Below are positions 1-30,793 of a stretch of 64,000 nt of DNA, in pieces. Position 1 is the stretch's first letter. Every line of letters starts with the position of its first letter. Made by a program: the position numbers and the translations under genes. The notes under the pieces were generated by a model. The model was not told where the DNA came from. It made no database searches and worked only from the letters and a program-made list of their open reading frames with translations. Origin of the DNA: Prinia subflava (lineage: Eukaryota > Chordata > Aves > Passeriformes > Cisticolidae); NCBI RefSeq assembly GCF_021018805.1, contig NC_086254.1, positions 620,001-684,000 of the forward strand. Reading direction: 5' to 3'.

Positions 1-864
1 CGGATCTCAGAAAGGAGGAAATCAGCAGATCTGGTTCCTTGGGCTCTTACAAGATCTCTGAAAATCTCCAGCTGATGATGAACTTACTGTATTCTCCAGA
101 CATTGGTTAATTTTACTGGCTGGCAAACAAGGCTGCAGGAACTCCTACTCCAGCCCTCGGCTCTGGATTGTTTGGTCCTGCTCCACTCATGTCTGTCTGA
201 AGGAGCTCCAGGAGCTTTTTGGGGTCGGGGGAGGCTGAAACAGCTGCACTTCCTCCCCTGGGAACCTCATGAGAATATCCGGTCCCCAGCTTTCCCGAGG
301 CCCCTCTCCACACTCTGCCCACCTGCTCGGCATCTCCTGGGGGCCTGCTGATGGACCCTGGGGCGCAGATCCCTGAGACAAACCATGTCCCCCCAGGGCA
401 CCGCTCCCTCACTCTGCTCTCCCCTGCTCTCGTCTCAGGGCACCCGGATGCAGGGCAGACACTGCCATGCACCCCAAAATTTCCTGTGTAGGGAGCACTG
501 CGGGTGTCTCATGTCCACCCTGCAGCAGCGAGGTCCCCTCCGCCCACAGGGCTGTTCCTTTTCCAGTAACTCTACCAGTATCGAGGAGTGCAGGGCAGCA
601 GGAGTGCAGGTTGGGGCAGCAGCGCCGCTGGGCCCAGAGCTCGGCAGGGGGAAGGGCCCTTGTCAGGCTGTGCACTAAGGCCCTGCAAAAGCGCTGATAT
701 TTCTTATCGTCCTTGCAGCAACTTCCCCTCCTCGCCTGCGGTTGCGGCGCTCGCTGCCGGCAGGGGAAGTGCTGCCCACAGCCTCAGGGCTGAGAGATGA
801 GCTCCTGCCAGCGCCTCAGCCTGGCCTGTGAACCCTGCTTGGTGTTGGGGACAGGCAGCTGCCC
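1..864. other. Intergenic sequence, left edge of window
   Basis: Moderately GC-rich DNA with no recognisable exon on either strand. Short open frames overlap one another on both strands and look like chance. An ETS-like CACTTCCTC stretch lies near 246-254. By human synteny this side of SUPT4H1 leads to miR-142 and TSPOAP1, but neither the miR-142 hairpin nor TSPOAP1-like coding sequence was seen. Confidence 0.5.
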
Positions 865-874
865 CCATGTGATT

Positions 875-1090
875 CCCATCCATCCAGTCCCTATGGCTCC
901 TATCCATCCAGCCCCTATGGATCCCATCCATCCAGCCCCTATGGCTCCCATCCATCCAGCCCCTATGGATCCCATCCATCCAGCCCCTATGGATCCCATC
1001 CATCCAGCCCCTATGGATCACATCCATCCAGCCCCTATGGCTCCCATCCATCCAGCCCCTATGGATCCCATCCATCCAGCCCCCATGGCT
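875..1090. repeat. 24-bp minisatellite, nine copies
   Basis: Nine head-to-tail copies of a 24-base unit built on CCATCCATCCAGCCCCTATG, with a degraded partial tenth copy to about 1105. Units differ mainly at the last bases (GGAT or GGCT) and by scattered single substitutions. Because 24 is a multiple of three, all frames without an internal stop stay open. The plus strand would read Pro-Ile-His-Pro-Ala-Pro-Met-Asp/Ala and the minus strand Gly-Trp-Met-Asp-Gly-Ile-His-Arg. The open frame follows from the repeat and is not evidence of a gene. Copy number is probably variable between individuals (inference). Confidence 0.95.
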
Positions 1091-1100
1091 CCCATCCAAC

Positions 1101-1640
1101 TGGCACCTTGTGGAGGAGAAGGAAGAACAGGATTAAGAAGAGGAAGAACAGACTGATCTCACCTAAAACCCTCCCCAAGCCAGCTCCACTGCCCTGGGGC
1201 CAGCAGGAAAGTGGCTGGGTGAGCCACTGGATCCACAGCCAAGCTGCAGAATCTCCTGGCCAGGCCCCAAAGGAGCCATGGTGTCTCAGTCAGGCCACTG
1301 TTAACACTGAAGCCTAATGACAGCGTTCCCAATGCACCACATCCCTCTGAGAACACAGAGCACAGAGGCACGGGGGGAGGGAGACACAGCTCTCTCTGCT
1401 TGACAGTGCAAACGGTGACCTCCTAAAGGACCCCCAGGACAGAGGGCTCTGAGTTGAGATGCTGCAGGAGAGCAGGCGCTAAGGGCATCTGCAGCACCAA
1501 AACATCCAGAGTGCCAAGCACTGCCTCTGAGAGCTTTCTGGATAGGAACTGCATTGTCTGACACCATCATGGCAAACCTTCTAGGAAGAACTGCAGCACC
1601 TGTGGCACGGCTGAGAGGCCACCTCTGCCCCCAAAAGAGA
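1101..1640. other. Intergenic, no gene seen
   Basis: Unique sequence between the minisatellite and the CpG-rich segment. A short purine-rich AAGAGGAAGAA stretch lies at 1135-1147. No splice-bounded coding sequence, RNA gene or transposon end was recognised. Confidence 0.4.
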
Positions 1641-1644
1641 GGCT

Positions 1645-2060
1645 GTGTTACCGGCGTGGGCCGAGCCCCATGTCCCCACCAGGCTCGGGATGAGGCCCCG
1701 AGCGGGATGTTCGGGGAGCTCCCAAGTGCTCCCGGCCCCGCGCCCCGGCAGTGCCCCGCCAGGAGCGCTGCCGTTAAAAGTGACTCAACCAGAAACTGCC
1801 GGCCCAGGGAGGCGGCGGGCGAGAGGCAAATGAGAGCGCGAAGGGAAACCTCAAAAAGGCGAAGTGACGCGAGCGGGCGGGGGTCACAGTGCTGGGTTTG
1901 ACCAAATATGGGCAAAATCGCGGCCCGGCTGCGCCAATGGCGGGCGCGGGGCGGTTGGGCCGGGCCGGCGATGCTTCGGCGCTTTCCGTGGCACCTGCTG
2001 CCACGCAGGTGGGGGAAGGGAGCCCAGGGTGCCGGGGTTCTGGAGGGCCCCCACGGCACC
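1645..2060. promoter_or_regulatory. CpG-rich promoter-like segment with CArG and CCAAT boxes
   Basis: A local island of CpG-dense sequence in otherwise CpG-poor DNA. It carries an AP-1 type TGACTCA (1781-1787), a perfect SRF CArG box CCAAATATGG (1902-1911) and a CCAAT box (1934-1938) followed by a GC-box-like GGGGCGG. CCAAT plus GC boxes within 60 bases is a typical CpG-island promoter layout. No gene could be attached to it: the long frames through it have no family signature. On synteny it could be a start site for the miR-142 transcription unit or an unannotated lncRNA. Transcription direction is unknown. Confidence 0.55.
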
Positions 2061-3809
2061 CGGTGCTGCACATGGGTGACTCCCGCTTCTCCCTCTCCTC
2101 GGGTTGGAGGATGCTCCGGGACAGAGCCCAGCAGGGATACCGGGAAGGAGGGATGAGAACCACCAGGCTGGGCTGTGGATGGGCTCAGGGCAGGGCAGGG
2201 CTGAGCTCTGTGGTGACAGACTCTGCTGTCCATTGACCTTGACCCTCCAGGATAGGGGGCAGGAATAGCTCAGCATCTCTGAGGGCCAGAGACATGCAGG
2301 AGCGGGGACGGGCACTCAGGGCTGCCAGGAAGCATCTATCTCCCCAAATCTGGCATTGATAGCACCTTTCTAGGCCAGCTGTGCAGTTCCAAAGCCCCCA
2401 CCAAGGGGCGGGGGGGAGCAAGGGGACAGATCCTGCAGCCACTGGAGAGTGTTGCCCTGTACCACGCACCTAGGCTGTTTGGGGACCAGGTGCAATGTCT
2501 TTTCCCAAAACAAGTCCCAGGGCTCTGTTTGGGCACTCAGTGGTCCTTCTGCAACTGCCCATGCAGAAGGACCATTCCCTTGGAGGGGAAAAGCCCCTTC
2601 CAGCCCAGCACCAGCAGTAGCCTGGGTGACATGCAGCTGGCCAGAAGAAGGGAAGGTCAAGTGCCACCTGGGATGGAGCAGGGGGTCTGAGAGAGCTGGG
2701 AATGGGAAGATACCATCAGATTCTCAAATCCCTCCTCGGACTTCAGCTGTGGTCTCATTTTGCCACGTGCCCTCAGGAAACGTGCCCTCAGCACCCCCAG
2801 CCGCCTCCACTACCGAGCTGAGACTCCACTCTGCCCCTCCCAGCCCTTGGCATCTCCCTTCCCATGACGGAGCAGACCAGAGAGGTGAAAACTCTTAGTC
2901 TAGAGGAGGGCTGGGACCCCCACTAGACTCCAGAACCCCAACTCTGTGGGAAGATGTGTGGGTTTGGAGGTAGCCACTATGAAGCAGTTTAGGGCTCTTT
3001 GCAGACACACCTAAGCTCACAAGGGGTGAAACCTGAATGTTCCATTTCCAGGTGCCCTTCGCAGGCCTCTGTCAGGAACCCACTAGTCTCTCCTCTTGAC
3101 AAAGCAGAGTCTCTTCCTTCCACTGCTGTTCCTGAGGCGAAAGCACTCAGAGGACCCATCATGCATCAGAGCTCCATTTCCTCGCAGATCCCCTGAGCAG
3201 GAAGCACACCCCAGTTCCTTGCCCACCTGCCTCCACCCCAGCACATCGGGGATCCCTTGGGATGGGCACCTGGCAGCTGGGCCTTGTTCCAGCCATGCTT
3301 TGAGAGCTCTTGTAGCTTGCCCCCTCTCCTCGCCCCCACCCCCCCAAAACTGCCCCCATCCTACTGCTGCTCAGATCTGGCCCTGGGCCCCTCCTCTCCC
3401 ACCACATCAGACACAGGGGCCTTGGGAGTTTCTGCCCATGTGCCCCAACACACATGGGGCACCCATACCTGGCATGCCCCAGGCTTTGCTATCCTCACTA
3501 CAGCAGCATTTTACTGCAGGTAACAGGACTGCTCAGGTCATCTTTCCCATCATCTCCACCTGCCAAGGTCTCCTCAGCCAGTTTCCAAGGAAAACAGTCT
3601 TAAGCAGGGGTTTGTTTGGGGCTTTCCCCCCACACCTATCATCTGTCCCCAAGGGTTTCCATATCACTGAGGTAACCAGTTCCCCCAGGCACACAGGGTG
3701 GCTAAAAGGCACCTGGGAAAGTCCAAGTTCACACTGGGCTTTCCACACTTCAAGCAGGTGAAAGTGGATTTAGGGTGAAGCAGGAATGATTCTCACAGAG
3801 TAGAAGTAC
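2061..3809. other. Intergenic, no gene seen
   Basis: GC-rich, CpG-poor unique DNA. The longest plus-strand frame here (3096-3761, 221 codons) has a low-complexity Pro/Ser/His-rich translation without a recognised domain and is treated as chance. No repeat end was recognised until the CR1 copy that begins near 3810. Confidence 0.4.
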
Positions 3810-4187
3810 CTCTTCTATCAGGAAAGTCTGAGAGAATTGGGATTGTTCATCAGGGAAAAAGAAGCTTCAGGGTGACCTAACTGTGACCTTCTAGTACTGA
3901 AGGGAAATTATGGGATAGATGGAGAGGTACAATTTACAATGGCCTGGTTTAGAGGGAATATTGGGAAGGATTTTTTCCCTGTGAGGGCGGAGGGGCCCTT
4001 GCATAGGGTGCCCAGGGAAGCTGTGGCTGCCCCTAGATCCCTGGAAGTGCCCAAGGCCAGGTTGGACAGGGCTTGGAGGTAATTTGTAACCTGGGACACA
4101 GCAGAAGGTGTCCCTGCTCACGACGAGGTAGGGAACAACATAGTCTTTAAAGTTCTTTCCAATCCCAAAATTCCATGATTCCATGAT
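3810..4187 (+). mobile_element. CR1 LINE 3' fragment, plus orientation
   Basis: A 5'-truncated CR1 with the usual avian landmarks in order: AGAGAATTGGGATTGTTCA, the GGGTGACCT block, GGTGCCCAGGGAAGCTGTGG, CCTGGAAGTGCCCAAGGCCAG and a tail of two ATTCCATG-type units ending near 4187. Confidence 0.9.
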
Positions 4188-4289
4188 GCTTACGGCCAGC
4201 CCCAGCAGCACCTCAGTGTACCAGGCAGAAAGCAGACCTTTGGGGCAGAATGGGACAGCCACCCTGCCTCGGCCCCCTGGGCAGGGTGC

Positions 4290-4960
4290 AATGTGCTCTC
4301 AGACCCGTCCCCCTTCACCTGAAGCCCAGGTGGCCCCAGTGGGCCACCGAGGGCCGCTCGGACCCGGCCGTGGGCAGGTCCCTGTCCCCGGGCAGCGCCC
4401 GAGGGGCCCCGCGCAGGTGGGGACAGGCATTTCCCGGCAGCTGCCTCTGCAGAGGCACCCAGGGCTCTGCGGTTTGGAAAGTCGCTTTTCTCGTCCGCAG
4501 GGAGAGCCGGGGTATAGGTTCTCAAAACCCGCACGAAAATCCACTGGCTCGTGTTTCCTGCCCCGCTGCCGAGGCTGCCAGGCCGCTCGGCATTCCAAAG
4601 CTCCAGCATTTTCGGACCTGGCTGAAATATTTGAGCGTCATTTGGTGCAGGGGGAGGAGCCGTCCTGACTCATATCTCAGCTCCCAGGCCGGTGACGCTT
4701 TTCTCTCCCGATTCCCACTGCGGCTGCTGCCGCACATTTTCCTTCCAGTTTCTTCAACGTGAGAGCTCCCTGCCCTACTTTTTGCAGCGAATGAAGCTCC
4801 GCATCGTTGGCTTTTTTGCTAGTACAAACCCCAGACAGCTCCGAGACTGGAGTCTCACTGAAGGGCTGCTTTTGGGAGCCTTTCGGGAGCAGTGGCTCAC
4901 CGGGGCCGGGCGGGTGAGGGAGTTCCCAGGGAATGGGCTCAGCGGCCAGCCTGGGGAGAG
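4290..4960. promoter_or_regulatory. Second CpG-rich segment with AP-1 site
   Basis: CpG-enriched DNA, densest at about 4350-4600. A consensus AP-1 element TGACTCA lies at 4666-4672, just after a GGGGGAGGAGCC stretch. It is separated from the first CpG segment by a CR1 insertion. No open frame here has a recognisable protein. It could be an enhancer or promoter of a blood-cell transcript such as the miR-142 host (inference from synteny only), or an unmethylated element of SUPT4H1 3' chromatin. Confidence 0.45.
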
Positions 4961-7250
4961 GCACCACGTTCTTGGAAGCACTGCAGAAACAGGAGATGCA
5001 GCTGTCAGGGACCACCACCTTCTCTTTCCTCACTCGGGTGGCTCCTTTGCATCTGCACTGCAGCTCCTGCCCGTCTTAACTCTACATATCCTGAAGCACT
5101 TGGGCTTCTAGCAAGGGGTGAGGTCTCGGCAGGGTTTCTCAGTTTCCCCGAGAGGCACAGTGACAGTGCACACTGCTCCCTGGGAACAATTTCCTAAGCA
5201 AAGTTCCCAGCCCTGAGCAGCGACTGCAACCTCCCAGGAAGGGAGATGAGAATCACAGAGCCTCAGCCCCACAACAACCCCAGCCAAACAAACCCATCCT
5301 GTTTAGGGTCCTGTGCAGAGCCCTCTCGCCATCTCCTCTGCATCATGGGACAGGGAACAAGGGTCCTGGGTCCTCATGTGGCTCCAGCCTTGGAGCAGCT
5401 CCGGCATGGCCATTCCCTGCAGCCAGGGGAAGGCAGTTGGATTGAAAGGTGCCGTGAAACGGCAGAAAATGGAGCTTGTGCCTCAGTCGGTCTCCAGCAG
5501 TTCCCCAGCCCAAGATTGTGCTGCCACCCCGTGGCACTTACCAGCGTGAGGCTCCCCGGGCTGGGCATGGCAGGACGGTGGGTCTGTCATCCGACATCCT
5601 CCCAGCCTGGCTGGAGCCAAACCCTTGCTCCCCAGACCCATCTCCAGCCAGCTGGCGAAAGAGCCACCCACCTCACCCTCCTTGTCCCTTTCCATTAAGA
5701 AGGCGTCAGGCTGCCCTGTATGCAGCTTTCCCAGACCATTCCACAGAGGATGAATGCATCTGGGGGATCCCAGGTCACCCTGTGCCTCTCATGGCACAGC
5801 TGAGCCAAAATTGCCCTCCAGAGCTCATAGGTCCATGCCCAGAATGCCTAAACCTGAGCATCTTGCAGAGGCAGGCCCTGGGCTGCTGGGACAGTCACAC
5901 CACTGTCCCACAGGCCTGACCTACTGGGAACTCCCATCTCCTGCCCCGACTACAACCCAGTAAGCCTGAAGAATAGATTCACCAGGCAGCTCAAGGGCTT
6001 TGATTTCACCAGGGATGAGTGAAAGTCATGGTCAGCTCCCCCTTTTGACTGCAGAACCGAACCTGCTGCTCCGTCTACCCAAGAGGAGGGTCCAACCTCT
6101 ACACCAGGGGCTGATATGCTCTCAGCTCTTCCCACAAAAGGTGATCTGCACCTGGAGACATTTGCTGGAGCTCAGAGCCCAGCAAGGATCTGACTTGGCC
6201 CTGGTCTGCACTGAGCAAATACTCGTTACTTTAGCACCACATCTGCAAGGTCCCATGCAAAAGGTGGCTTAAGGCACCTTCCCCTCCAGCCCCCCTGTGC
6301 TCCAGGCTTCTCCCACCATACATCTGCTCCAGATCTCCACAGGAGGCCATGCTCTCTCTGACGTGGAGCACCTGGGACTCATTTCTCATGGCCAGCTCTA
6401 CAAACCAGAGCAATGCACAGAGGGAATCACCTCTGCACTCCTGGCAATGTCAATCCTCAGCCAGTCCTGAATTCCCTGTGCTGCAGCCACTCTCATCCCA
6501 GACCAAGTGTAATTTTCAGGCTTTACTGGTTTTCCACTGTTTGTCTCCAGAAAACAAAACATGAGATTTCCAGCTCCAGGATTATCTCAGGGAAAAAAAA
6601 AAAAAGGTTATTTCACAGAGCTACTGATTGAGGACTCGGCCCTTAGTGATCAGTGGCTGCTGCTCAACTGAAACAACTCAAGCAAGAGCCATCAGCTACA
6701 GAGGCTGAATCCCTCAGGAATTCAAGTGTTACAGACACTAAGCTAACACTTTTAACAGTCAGATCCCCAGAGCAGGAGGCTGGGTGGGTGTTTTCACCCC
6801 TGCTTGCCCACCTCTCCCATGTGCAAGTCCTGGTGCTGCCTCCCAACCACACCAGCAATAGGCTTGTCATCCTCTGCCTGTCCTGGAGCCCAGCAACAGC
6901 CAGTGGACAGTCCTGGAAGCTCCATCCTGTTAGTGCATCCCTTGTACAGGACCTGCAGGCACAGGGCTCTGTGACCTCCATGTAACCACTTCCACAGGAA
7001 GCACTGGCCATCACCGTATCTGCTCCATCCAGCTGGGAGCTGTGGGTTTCCCACAGGGAAGGACATCTAGCACAGCCAGGGCACGATCTCCCTCTCGAGG
7101 CAGGAATGTGGCTCAGAGGCAGGAATGTGGATCATTGCACAGCAGTGGCAATTGCAGGGTCTGAACACTGTGGCACAGGCAGCGGGGCGACTGTGAGGCC
7201 CCCACCTTACCACCCTGCAGTGTGAAACCAGTGACACAGTGACAGCTGGA
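4961..7250. other. Intergenic DNA downstream of SUPT4H1
   Basis: No gene was recognised. A run of 14 adenines lies near 6592-6605. A 16-base motif ending in GGCAGGAATGTGG is duplicated near 7098-7130. The right end runs up to the SUPT4H1 polyadenylation site, so the last bases are the downstream flank of that transcript. Confidence 0.4.
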
Positions 7251-7274
7251 GCCAGCCCTGACCAGGCAGTGGGT

Positions 7275-7280
7275 TTTATT
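7275..7280 (-). terminator. SUPT4H1: SUPT4H1 polyadenylation signal
   Basis: TTTATT on the plus strand is AATAAA on the minus strand. It lies about 300 bases downstream of the SUPT4H1 stop codon, which gives a short 3' UTR ending near 7255-7265. No competing AATAAA closer to the stop was seen on this strand. Confidence 0.8.
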
Positions 7281-7581
7281 GAACTATTTACAATGCTATT
7301 TCCCAAATCCCCTCTTTCCCATACCAATTGTAAAAAAAGCTTGCACATCACTATTAAACACCCTTTCCCAGCCCTACTCCCACTCTCCCCCCTGTCAAGG
7401 CTCATATAAATATCTGTGGTCTGTGGTGTGGTGGAGTCCGGAGGTGCCGAGCGAGGGCAGCTGAGCCTGCACACTCCAACTCCAGCCCCACTTCCCTACA
7501 GAATAAAGCTCAGAAGTCTTGGAGCAGTGCCCGCTGCCTCTTCCACGCAGCACTGGGATCTCCAGGCAGCACATGTGCCCT

Positions 7582-9667
<2,086 letters not shown>

Positions 9668-9993
9668 CGCTGCCCCAGCGCCGCTCTGCGACTGCGCCGC
9701 GGCCCCGCCCCGGCCCTGGATCCGCCCCGGGCCGGAGCTGGCTCCCGTCACTGCCGGCCCAGGGGTCCCTCCCCGCGGGCTCCTCCGCCAGCGCAGCCCC
9801 ATGCACAAAGAACGCAGACAGGAGACCAGTACATGGATAAATATATTAGTAAATAAATATATTTCTGAGCACATCAGCATATTCACACATCTTTGTGTTT
9901 ATCGGACATAAATACACAGTTTTGCATATATATAAAACGTATTCTTTTTTTTTTTCCTGCCTGTGGTCTATTTTTTTTTTCCCTGGGTCATAA

Positions 9994-9999
9994 TTTATT
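9994..9999 (-). terminator. RNF43: Probable RNF43 polyadenylation signal
   Basis: TTTATT on the plus strand is AATAAA on the minus strand, about 440 bases beyond the proposed RNF43 stop at 10440-10442. The strongly AT-rich 9830-9990 follows it in the direction of transcription. It places the RNF43 3' end about 300 bases upstream of the SUPT4H1 coding start, matching the tight spacing of this pair in human. Confidence 0.6.
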
Positions 10000-10439
10000 C
10001 CCAAACCCCGAGAGCCAGGACAGACTCAGCAAAAAAACCCCAAACGAAACAAAAAGCAACAACGAACCGATATTCACATTTCCGAAGGATCTGAAGGATT
10101 TGTGCGGGAGGGGAGATATCCAGCCAGCCCGCCCATATGCACAGTTCAGGGGGTGGGAGCTCCTGGGAAGGGGATCCCTTGGGGAAGGGCTGGGCATTCA
10201 GTTTGGATAGAGGGAGCTTGGAATGCTCTGGCTTCCATCAGTTTTTGGCTGTGACTTTGGATGCAAAGAAGGAAAATGAGCCCTGCGTCACTGCAGGGAT
10301 GCGGGAGAAATTTCATGGTGGAGCTCACAGGCACCGAGCACTCAAAAGCATTACTCAGAAGCCAGAGGTAAAGAACTGTGAGAAATCATTCCCTATTTTC
10401 TCAGATACTGCTTCTTCCCTTCCAGGCAGCCAAGGATAG

Positions 10440-28866
<18,427 letters not shown>

Positions 28867-29633
28867 CTAAGGGACAAAAGCAAGGGAAAACTCAGATCCT
28901 GGGGCTCAGCACTGCAAGGGGGGCTCAAGCCCACCCTGCAAATCCCCTGGACCTGCCCAGAGGTGTAGGACCCCCTGTTGCTGGGTGTCACCATAGGACT
29001 GCTACATCCCATGGCCCTGCCCGAGCCAGTGAGGCTTTGAATGACACAAAAGAACAGTCACTGCCCAAACGGGGTGTCACCTCAGCCTCTCCAACCACCA
29101 CAGTCTCCCCAGAGCCTGGCTGGACTCTGTGAGCTGGAGACCATAGAGACCACAGTTTCATGACCTCCAGCTGCACCTCACTGACCCCCCTGGCACTGGC
29201 CTTCCCAGGAAGGTGGCTGGCAGACATTACCCTTAATTCCAGGGCTATACCCATCAGAAAAGTGCCAGGAATGCTGCTGGAAGTGACAGGGGCGCTTTTT
29301 GCTGCCTGCGCAGTGATACAACCCAGCACCAATTCCGTATCTACAAGCACTCAGAACGGCAGAGTTGGGAGGCACCATAAAGCCACAGAGTTGCTTTTGG
29401 TAGCACCAAGACTAGGTGCTAACAAAACCATGAAAGTAAGTTAAAATCATCAAGTCCTAAGGTGACAGCATGGAGACCAACTAGTTCTAATGTCTACTGC
29501 AAATGTCTGTGTCCGTGAGTTTGTACCCAACTCATAATCATGTCTGGAACTGCTTAAAACCAAAGTAAAAGCAAAGGATTTCAGTAAAATTTGAAATATT
29601 TTAAAATAAAAGTTTGTATCCTTTTGTCAAAAC

Positions 29634-29727
29634 ACGGGTCTAGTGGAAGGTGTCCCTGTGCATAGCAGTGGGGACAACTGCATGATGTTTAAGGTCCCTT
29701 CCAACTCAAACCATTCTGGGATGCTCT
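29634..29727 (+). mobile_element. Short CR1 tail, plus orientation
   Basis: CTAGTGGAAGGTGTCCCTG, GATGTTTAAGGTCCCTTCCA and CAAACCATTCTGGGATGCTC are the last blocks of a CR1. Confidence 0.9.
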
Positions 29728-30261
29728 AACTCAGACTTCAGAACATCAGATAGAGTGCAATTGTACCAAGCCAAGCACCACCAACTCCAGAAATCCAGGT
29801 TTTCAGGGAAGCAATTATGGGTTATGGCTTGGAGCAGTGGGAAGCTCCCCAAAAGCCCCTGCTCCTTGGAGCACTGACAGGCACTGCCTCGACCAATACC
29901 AACATGGCATTCAAGTGCCTGTGATCCCACTGGATTCACCCAGAATGGCATAGATTTATGCTCTGCTTGCATGGCTGGGAGCTTGGGTTAATATGTGATC
30001 ATGGCTTTGGGTTAATATGAACTTGTCACAGCCACAGAAAAACACCAAAGAGGAAATGCAGAGTGCATCTCAGGATAGCTCCAACAGCTCAGAGGGACCC
30101 CACCCAAGCCTTCTCCAGGCTGCTCCTGGAGCCTGGGGTAGCTGGGAAGAACCCTGGATCTGTGTCTGACCCTGGCTGTAACACTCACGGGACAGTGACA
30201 GTCCCACATGCTGAGCTTGGAGCAGCCTCTCTGTGACCAGGATTGCTGGGTCTGATCCCAG

Positions 30262-30440
30262 TGTTAGGGTGAGGGGCCCTGCCACAGGGTGTCCAGAAGA
30301 GAAGCTGTGGCTGCCCCTGGATGTGTCCAAGGCCAGGCTGGATGAGGCTTGGAGTAATCTGGGATAGTAGAAGGTGTCCCTGCCCATGGCAGGGGGTAGA
30401 ACAAGATGAGCTTTAAGGCCATTCCATGTTCCATGATTAA
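30262..30440 (+). mobile_element. CR1 LINE 3' fragment
   Basis: Blocks GGGCCCTGCCACAGGGTGTC, GCTGTGGCTGCCCCTGGATG and CCCTGCCCATGGCAGGGGGT, with a CCATTCCATGTTCCATGATT end. Confidence 0.92.
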
Positions 30441-30715
30441 TGGTGAACACCAGGAATATGAGCAATGGGCCAAGCTGCTAATGGCAGCTCCAAATGTGCA
30501 TGCGGAGCATATGGAAAATGCTGGCAGCTGCTCTGGAGCAAGAGTCAGATGATAAATCTGGAGAAGACCTGCTGAGGAATGCTGGTCCCTGCACCTGAGG
30601 CCCTTCCAACATGGGCAGCTGTCCATGGAGTTGAGGCAGAGTAGTGACCCCTTGTTATTCTGTGCTGGGTCCCTTGCAGACACTGATCAGGCTGGAGGCT
30701 GAGCCCGGGAGCTTT

Positions 30716-30793
30716 CTCAGCACCCTGCAATGCCCAGGGGCAGCTCAGGGCTATCTCAGCACCCTGCAATGCCCAGGGGCAGCTCAGGGCTAT
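30716..30793. repeat. Perfect 39-bp tandem duplication
   Basis: Two identical adjacent copies of a 39-base unit starting CTCAGCACCCTGCAATGCCC, at 30716-30754 and 30755-30793. Perfect identity in intronic DNA suggests a recent duplication or an assembly artefact. Confidence 0.95.

Noticed and set aside
797..1156. 119-codon repeat-peptide ORF
   Set aside because: Open frame is a consequence of the 24-base minisatellite unit; the mirror-strand frame is open too.
1301..2233. 310-codon minus-strand open frame
   Set aside because: It lies over the CpG-rich segment, where stop codons are rare. The translation has no domain, and overlapping long frames occur on both strands.
3096..3761. 221-codon plus-strand ORF
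   Set aside because: Low-complexity Pro/Ser-rich translation, no domain, overlapped by other frames and without promoter or splice support.
1..7250. miR-142 hairpin
   Set aside because: Expected from human synteny, but neither the mature 5p nor 3p sequence was found on either strand.
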